A DNA stretch of 64,000 nucleotides from positions 248,001 through 312,000 of the forward strand of contig NZ_JAFFJT010000016.1 in the NCBI RefSeq assembly GCF_016924665.1, in the 5' to 3' direction. Position 1 is the first letter of the stretch, and the number at the start of each line of letters is the position of its first letter. The notes under the pieces are model-generated. The model saw only the letters and a list, made by a program, of their open reading frames with translations, was not told the origin of the DNA and made no database searches. Made by a program: the position numbers and the translations under genes. This DNA comes from Nocardioides sp. SYSU D00038 (GTDB taxonomy: Bacteria; Actinomycetota; Actinomycetes; Propionibacteriales; Nocardioidaceae). Below are positions 59,273 through 64,000 of this stretch, piece by piece.

Positions 59273-61089
59273 CCGACCGCGACGCCGACGGGCTCGACGA
59301 CGCCAGCCTCGAGGACTGGGACGGCGGCGACGAGGCTGCAGACGACTGGCGCGACCACCCCGACGACGAGCGCACCGCCACCCGGATCGGCATCCCGGCC
59401 GTCGAGCGGATCCGTCGGGCCACCCAGGACGCCGCCGACCAGGACGCGATCCTGGGGCACAGCGCGATCATGGCCGCCGGCACCGTGGTGTCGCGCCTCA
59501 GCGGCTACGTGCGCTCGATCCTGCTCGCGGCGGCGCTGGGCAACCTGCTGCACGCCGACGTGTTCAACATCGCGAACACGATCCCCAACATGCTCTACAT
59601 CCTGCTGGCCGGCGGCATCTTCAACGCCGTGCTGGTGCCGCAGCTGGTGCGGGCGATGCGGCTCGACGCCGACGGCGGCGAGGCCTACACCAACCGGGTG
59701 ATCACGCTCGCCGCGCTGTTCCTCGGCGCGGTGACGGTCGGCCTGGTGGTCGCGGCGCCGTGGGTGATGCGGCTCTTCTTCGACCCCGGCTGGCCGCCCG
59801 ACGCCCGCGACTCGGTGGTCGACTTCGCCCGGCTCTGCCTGCCGCAGGTCTTCTTCTACGGCATGTACGTGCTGGTCGGGCAGATCCTCAACGCCCGCGG
59901 GCGGTTCGGGCCGATGATGTGGGCACCGATCGCCAACAACGTGATCAGCGTGGTGGTGCTGGTCGGCTACCTGTTCCTCTTCGGCACCGCCGACACCACC
60001 GAGCGGTGCGCCGGCTTCGACACCGGCGAGGAGCTGCTGCTCGGCATCGGCTCGACGCTCGGCATCGCCGCCCAGCTGCTGATCCTCCTGCCCTACCTGC
60101 GCTCGGCGGGCTTCACCTTCAAGCCGCGCTTCGACTTCCGCGGCACCGGGCTCGGCCACACCCTGCGGCTCGGGGTGTGGACGGTGCTGTTCGTGATCGT
60201 CAACCAGGTCGCCTACACCGTGGTGGTGCGGCTCGCGTCGTCCGGCACCGTGCAGGCCGACGGGTGCGGCGCGGGCGGGGCAGCGACCGGCACCGGCTAC
60301 TCGGTCTACTCCTCGACGTTCCTCATCATGATGGTGCCGCACTCGGTGATCACCGTGTCGCTGGCGACCGCGATCCTGCCGCTGCTCTCGGCCCGCGCCG
60401 CCGACGGCGACCTGCGCGGCCTCGGGCGCACCCTCGGCGAGACGCTGCGCACCGCGCTGGTCGTCGTGGTGCCGTTCGCCGCCGTGCTGCCGGTGCTGGC
60501 GCCGACCCTGGCCCGGGTGATCTGGGGCTACGGCGCCGCGGCCGACACGGTCGACAACTACGTCGCCTCGCTCGCGCTGTTCGGGCCCGGGCTGGTCGCC
60601 TTCACCGTGCACTACCTGATGCTGCGCGGCTTCTACGCGCTCGAGCAGACCCGCACGGTCTTCCACGTGCAGTGCGTCGTGGCCGCGGTCAACATCGCCG
60701 CCGCGGTGGCGCTGGTGGGCCTGACCTCGGCCAGCGACACCTCGCCCGCCCTGGTCGTGAGCTACACCGCGGCGTACGCCGTGGGCGCCGCCATCTCGTT
60801 CGTGCTGCTGCGGCGCCGGCTCGGCGACCTCCAGGACCACCTGCTGACGCGGTTCCTCGTCCGGCTGGCCCTGGCGGTCGCGGTGGCCGCGGGCGGCGCG
60901 CTGCTGGTCGCCCGGCTGCTGCCCGGCACCGACGACGCGAGCGTGCTCTCGGCGGGGCTGCAGGCCACGGTCATCGCCGCCGAGGCGGGGACGGCGTTCC
61001 TCGCCATGGCCCAGGCCCTGCGGATCACCGAGGTGACCTCGGTCGTCGCCAAGGTGACCCGCCGCCTGCCGTTCGGCGCGGGGCGCTGA
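59269..61089 (+). CDS. murJ: lipid II flippase MurJ
   Basis: A 606-aa MOP-superfamily flippase that moves lipid II across the membrane. After an acidic cytoplasmic N-terminus (about 60 aa) it shows the MurJ pattern: SAIMAAGTVVSRLSGYVRSILLAAALG, NIANTIPNMLYILLAGGIFNAVLVPQLVRA, and NARGRFGPMMWAPIANNVISVVV, with 14 or so TM helices. In mycobacteria MviN carries a C-terminal pseudokinase; here that domain is a separate gene 67 bp downstream. Translation is coupled to the DUF6049 gene. Confidence 0.95.
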   Translation: MTDRDADGLDDASLEDWDGGDEAADDWRDHPDDERTATRIGIPAVERIRRATQDAADQDAILGHSAIMAAGTVVSRLSGYVRSILLAAALGNLLHADVFNIANTIPNMLYILLAGGIFNAVLVPQLVRAMRLDADGGEAYTNRVITLAALFLGAVTVGLVVAAPWVMRLFFDPGWPPDARDSVVDFARLCLPQVFFYGMYVLVGQILNARGRFGPMMWAPIANNVISVVVLVGYLFLFGTADTTERCAGFDTGEELLLGIGSTLGIAAQLLILLPYLRSAGFTFKPRFDFRGTGLGHTLRLGVWTVLFVIVNQVAYTVVVRLASSGTVQADGCGAGGAATGTGYSVYSSTFLIMMVPHSVITVSLATAILPLLSARAADGDLRGLGRTLGETLRTALVVVVPFAAVLPVLAPTLARVIWGYGAAADTVDNYVASLALFGPGLVAFTVHYLMLRGFYALEQTRTVFHVQCVVAAVNIAAAVALVGLTSASDTSPALVVSYTAAYAVGAAISFVLLRRRLGDLQDHLLTRFLVRLALAVAVAAGGALLVARLLPGTDDASVLSAGLQATVIAAEAGTAFLAMAQALRITEVTSVVAKVTRRLPFGAGR

Positions 61090-61156
61090 GGCACGCCTAC
61101 GATGGCCCCACGGCACACCGCTGAGGTGAGACGCACGACGGAAGGTCAGGGACGAG

Positions 61157-63130
61157 GTGCCGCAGAGCATCCGCCCCGGTGACGAGCTCGCCGGGCGGTA
61201 CCGGCTGGTCGACCTGCTCAGCGAGAGCGGGGGCGGCCGGTTCTGGCGTGCGCACGACCGGGTGCTCGAGCGCCACGTCGCCCTCCACGTGATCCCCGCC
61301 GAGGACGACCGGGCCGACGCGCTGCTCGAGGCGGCCCGGCGCTCGGCCACCGTGCTCGACCGGCGGATCCTGCGGGTGCTCGACGCCGAGCGGGTCGACG
61401 GGCACTGCTACGTCGTCAACGAGTGGGGCTCCGGCACCTCCATGGACATCATGCTCGCCAACAACGGCGCGCTGAGTCCTCGCCGCGCGGCCTGGGTGGT
61501 CTCGGAGGTGGCCGACTCGGTGGCCGCGGCCCACGCGGCCGGCGTCACCCACGGCCGCCTGTCGCCCGAGAACGTGCTCGTCGACGCCACCGGCGCGGTG
61601 CGCATCATCGGGTGCTGCGTCGACGCCGCCCTGCACGGGCTGGGGCCGGCCGAGCCGGCCGGCGACGTGCGCGACCTGGCCGGGCTGCTCTACGCCGGGC
61701 TCACCGGTCGGTGGGCCGGCGGCTCGCCGTCCGCCGTCACGCCCGCGCCCAGCGGGCCCGCCGGGGTGCTCCGGCCGCGTCAGGTGCGCGCGGGGATCCC
61801 GCGGGTGCTCGACGCGTTGTGCGACGAGCTGCTCAACGGCCGGCACGCCCGCACCCGCGACCCGCGCGACCTCGGCAGCGCCCGCGCCGTGCACGCCGCG
61901 CTGGTCGACTTCGTCGGCGACGCCACCGGGATGCAGGAGGCGATGGCGGCCGCGCACCCGGGGCGCCACGAGATCGTCAGCCTGCCGGCGGTGCCCGAGC
62001 TCAAGGCCCGCGACGCCGGCCCGGTCACCGGCTCCCGGCTCGGCGACACCGCCGAGCGGCCCCGCACCCGCACCCCCGCGCCGGACCCGGCCCCGGAGCC
62101 CCAGCCTCGGCCCCAGCCTCAGCCCCAGCCTCAGCCCCAGCCTCGGCTCGAGCCACCGCCGGCGCCGGCACCCGCCCGGTCGGCCGACCTGCCGACCCAG
62201 GCCGGGGTGCCGATCTTCGACGACGAGAGCGACGACGTCTCGTGGTTTGCCGCCCGCAACGAGACGCCGCCCCCGCCGCCGCCGTTCGAGGACCCTCCTG
62301 AGCGGCCGCTGTTCGCCCCCGAGCCCGAGGACGGCCGGCCGGTGCGGCGGGCCAGGCACCCGCTCGCGACGGCGCCGGCGGCGCAGCCCGGGGAGTACTG
62401 GCCGTGGGACACCGGCCGCACCACCGGCAGCGGCCTGCTCCCGGTCGTCGACGACGACGAGCCGCCCCCGGGCCGGCGCTGGCTGCGGCTCGCGGTGGCG
62501 CTGACCGTGCTGCTCCTGCTGGGGGTCGCGGTGCTGGTCGCCTACAACCTCGGCCGCGGCCGCACCCTGCTCGGCGCCGAGCCCGACGACCCCCCCACCA
62601 CGTCGACCCCGTCGTCGTCCGCCACCGCCGGCGACCCGACCCCGTCGGCCTCGCCCGGGGTGCCGGTCGAGGGCGTCACCGCGCGCGACCTCGACCCCCA
62701 GGGCGAGCCGCCCGAGGAGAACCCCGAGGACGTCGCCGCCGTGGTCGACGGCGACCCGGCGACCACCTGGGAGACCAGCACCTACAAGCAGGACCTCGGC
62801 CCGCGCGGCCTCAAGGAGGGCGTCGGCCTGGTGCTCGACCTGGGCGCCAGCGTGCCGGTCTCCGCCGTCGACCTGACGCTGGTGGGGTCGCCCACTGCGG
62901 TCACCCTCTACCTCTCCGACGACGACCCCGCCGAGATCACCGGCGACATCACCGGTGACATCACCGGGCTCACCGAGGTCGGCGCCGACGCCGAGTTCGG
63001 CATCGAGGGCACCATCACGACAGCCTCGGGCTCGACCGGTCGCTACCTCGTGGTGTGGCTGACCTCGCTGCCGCGCACCGACGACGGCCAGTTCCGCGCG
63101 GAGGTCGCCGAGGTCGTGGTGCGCGGATGA
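61157..63130 (+). CDS. membrane pseudokinase with extracytoplasmic discoidin-like domain
   Basis: A 657-aa single-TM protein. Residues 10-260 have a protein-kinase fold but lack catalysis: the VAxK lysine is His44 (VALHV), HRDLKPEN is HGRLSPEN (132-139; no catalytic Asp) and DFG is absent (RIIGCC). A Pro/Gln repeat (PQPRPQPQPQ) and acidic linker follow. The TM helix is LAVALTVLLLLGVAVLVAY, and the extracytoplasmic C-terminal domain (VVDGDPATTWETSTY...VDLTLVGSPTAVTLYL) resembles a galactose-binding/discoidin fold. It corresponds to the C-terminal part of mycobacterial MviN, which recruits FHA proteins when phosphorylated. A TACGAT -10 lies about 53 bp upstream. Confidence 0.85.
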   Translation: MPQSIRPGDELAGRYRLVDLLSESGGGRFWRAHDRVLERHVALHVIPAEDDRADALLEAARRSATVLDRRILRVLDAERVDGHCYVVNEWGSGTSMDIMLANNGALSPRRAAWVVSEVADSVAAAHAAGVTHGRLSPENVLVDATGAVRIIGCCVDAALHGLGPAEPAGDVRDLAGLLYAGLTGRWAGGSPSAVTPAPSGPAGVLRPRQVRAGIPRVLDALCDELLNGRHARTRDPRDLGSARAVHAALVDFVGDATGMQEAMAAAHPGRHEIVSLPAVPELKARDAGPVTGSRLGDTAERPRTRTPAPDPAPEPQPRPQPQPQPQPQPRLEPPPAPAPARSADLPTQAGVPIFDDESDDVSWFAARNETPPPPPPFEDPPERPLFAPEPEDGRPVRRARHPLATAPAAQPGEYWPWDTGRTTGSGLLPVVDDDEPPPGRRWLRLAVALTVLLLLGVAVLVAYNLGRGRTLLGAEPDDPPTTSTPSSSATAGDPTPSASPGVPVEGVTARDLDPQGEPPEENPEDVAAVVDGDPATTWETSTYKQDLGPRGLKEGVGLVLDLGASVPVSAVDLTLVGSPTAVTLYLSDDDPAEITGDITGDITGLTEVGADAEFGIEGTITTASGSTGRYLVVWLTSLPRTDDGQFRAEVAEVVVRG

Positions 63131-63810
63131 CCGACGAGCGCACCGACGAGCAGCTGCTGCGCGCCCACGTGGCCGGCGACCCCGACGCCTTCGGCGTGCT
63201 CTTCGGTCGGCACCGCGACCGGCTCTGGGCGGTGGCGCTGCGCACCCTCGGCAACCCCGAGGACGCCGCCGACGGCCTCCAGGACGGCATGATCGCGGCG
63301 TTCCGCCGGGCCGGCTCGTTCCGCGGCGACGCGGCGGTGACCACCTGGCTGCACCGGGTCGTGGTCAACGCCTGCCTCGACCGGGTGCGCGCCGAGAAGG
63401 TACGCCGCGCCGACCCGCTCCCCGACGACCTCGACGACCACCGCGACCGCGGCTCGGCGGCCTCCTCCGACGCGACCGCCGACCCGGCCGACCTCGCCGT
63501 CAGCGGGGAGCGGCGCGCCGTCGTGCTGCGGGCGCTCGCGGAGCTGCCGGCCGAGCAGCGGGCCGCGCTGGTGCTGGTCGACATGGAGGGTTACTCGGTG
63601 GCCGACGCCGCCGCGATCCTCGACTGCGCGGTCGGCACGGTGAAGTCGCGGTGCTCGCGCGGCCGGGCCCGGCTGGCGGTCGCGCTCGAGCCGCTGCGCC
63701 CTTCCCGGCGGAGCGCCGGTGACCCGGCTCACCCGCCGTCCCGGAACCCCCCGCCCTCGCCGTCCGTCGAACACCTGGATCCGAGCCGCGCCCCGCCCGA
63801 GCCGGTCTGA
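63127..63810 (+). CDS. sigM: ECF sigma factor SigM
   Basis: A 227-aa ECF sigma factor. Region 2: DEQLLRAHVAGDPDAFGVLFGRHRDRLWAVALRTL, with GNPEDAADGLQDGMIAAFR and the -10-binding FRGDAAVTTWLHRVVVNACLDRVR. Region 4: LPAEQRAALVLVDMEGYSVADAAAILDCAVGTVKSR for -35 recognition. A long Pro/Ser-rich tail follows. The position after murJ and the pseudokinase, and before an anti-sigma gene, matches mycobacterial sigM. The ATG overlaps the upstream stop by 4 nt. Confidence 0.92.
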   Translation: MTDERTDEQLLRAHVAGDPDAFGVLFGRHRDRLWAVALRTLGNPEDAADGLQDGMIAAFRRAGSFRGDAAVTTWLHRVVVNACLDRVRAEKVRRADPLPDDLDDHRDRGSAASSDATADPADLAVSGERRAVVLRALAELPAEQRAALVLVDMEGYSVADAAAILDCAVGTVKSRCSRGRARLAVALEPLRPSRRSAGDPAHPPSRNPPPSPSVEHLDPSRAPPEPV

Positions 63811-63855
63811 CCCACCCCACCCACCCCCGACCTGCCGAGAGGAGGCGTCCGTCCC

Positions 63856-64000
63856 ATGGCCGAGCAGCGCCCCGACCCGCCCGACGACCGGCCCGACGAC
63901 CGGCCCGACGACCGGCCCGACGACCGGCCCGACCCCGAGCTGGAGGCCGACGTGCGCCGCCTCCTGGCCGAGGCCCGGCACGACGAGCCGGTGCCCGACG
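63856..64000 (+). CDS. anti-sigma-M factor, N-terminal fragment (3' end outside window)
   Basis: The first 48 residues are visible. They start MAEQRPDPPDDRPDD and contain four DDRP repeats encoded by a 12-bp tandem repeat (63883-63932), then a helical ELEADVRRLLAEARHDEPVPD typical of the N-terminus of SigM anti-sigma factors (RsmA). GAGAGGAGG lies about 12 nt before the ATG. Identity rests on position after sigM and the helix pattern; the zinc or TM region is not in the window. Confidence 0.7.
   Translation, partial: MAEQRPDPPDDRPDDRPDDRPDDRPDPELEADVRRLLAEARHDEPVPD

Overview
The window is 64 kb of very GC-rich chromosome from an actinobacterium, most likely of the Nocardioides/Nocardioidaceae type. 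Three things point there: near-exclusive G/C third positions, F420-dependent and KstR-like elements, and the order of the housekeeping genes. Two blocks resemble the neighbourhood of the replication origin in mycobacteria and relatives. One runs dnaB - rplI - rpsR - ssb - rpsF, then GT87 mannosyltransferase - class A PBP - padR - ino1. The other runs cca - DUF6049 protein - murJ - pseudokinase - sigM - anti-sigma. Variable segments lie between and before them. No rRNA, tRNA, CRISPR array or intact transposase was seen.

Layout. 1-2.3 kb: branched-chain 2-oxoacid dehydrogenase E1 genes and a DUF1059 protein. 2.3-9.95 kb: an MFS transporter, an atypical SDR, an imine-reductase-like enzyme under a MerR/SoxR-type promoter, small enzymes and an F420-dependent LLM enzyme. 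9.96-13.8 kb: a tightly coupled five-gene cassette (acyltransferase, BKACE, DegT aminotransferase, WxcM-like cupin, GT2), probably for an unusual amino-sugar decoration. 14.1-19 kb: a YibE/F membrane protein with a His-rich N-terminus and a CsoR-like palindrome upstream, then psuK, psuG and a DUF429-RelA/SpoT fusion. 19.1-25.2 kb: NUDIX, glycosyltransferases, an SDR and a dehydrogenase divergent over a KstR-like operator, and two paralogous small secreted proteins. 25.2-27.5 kb: secreted and membrane proteins, a frameshifted CYTH gene, and a lower-GC, inverted-repeat-bounded cassette carrying a GNAT gene next to dnaB. 27.5-34.6 kb: dnaB, a DnaA-box-rich intergenic region, a MATE exporter and the rpsF-ssb-rpsR-rplI operon. 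34.7-42 kb: small Ser/Thr kinase, DeoR regulator, DUF4406 protein, lipoprotein, endonuclease IV, lipase-like hydrolase, and a FemX/alanine-racemase-like pair. 42-48.7 kb: repeat cluster, mannosyltransferase, PBP, PadR, Ino1. 48.8-54.8 kb: a secreted propeller protein and a bacteriophytochrome-SpoIIE phosphatase beside three STAS proteins and one anti-sigma kinase. 54.8 kb to the end: cca, murJ and the sigM region.

How the genes work together. The clearest candidate system is the phytochrome/phosphatase/STAS/HATPase group at 51-54.8 kb, which has every part of a red-light-controlled partner-switching circuit. The DUF429-alarmone-synthetase fusion and the BKACE/amino-sugar cassette are the next most unusual items. 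Across the window many genes lack a Shine-Dalgarno sequence and carry a TANNNT hexamer exactly 6-7 nt before an ATG/GTG, so leaderless transcription appears to be the rule; this was used to fix several start codons.
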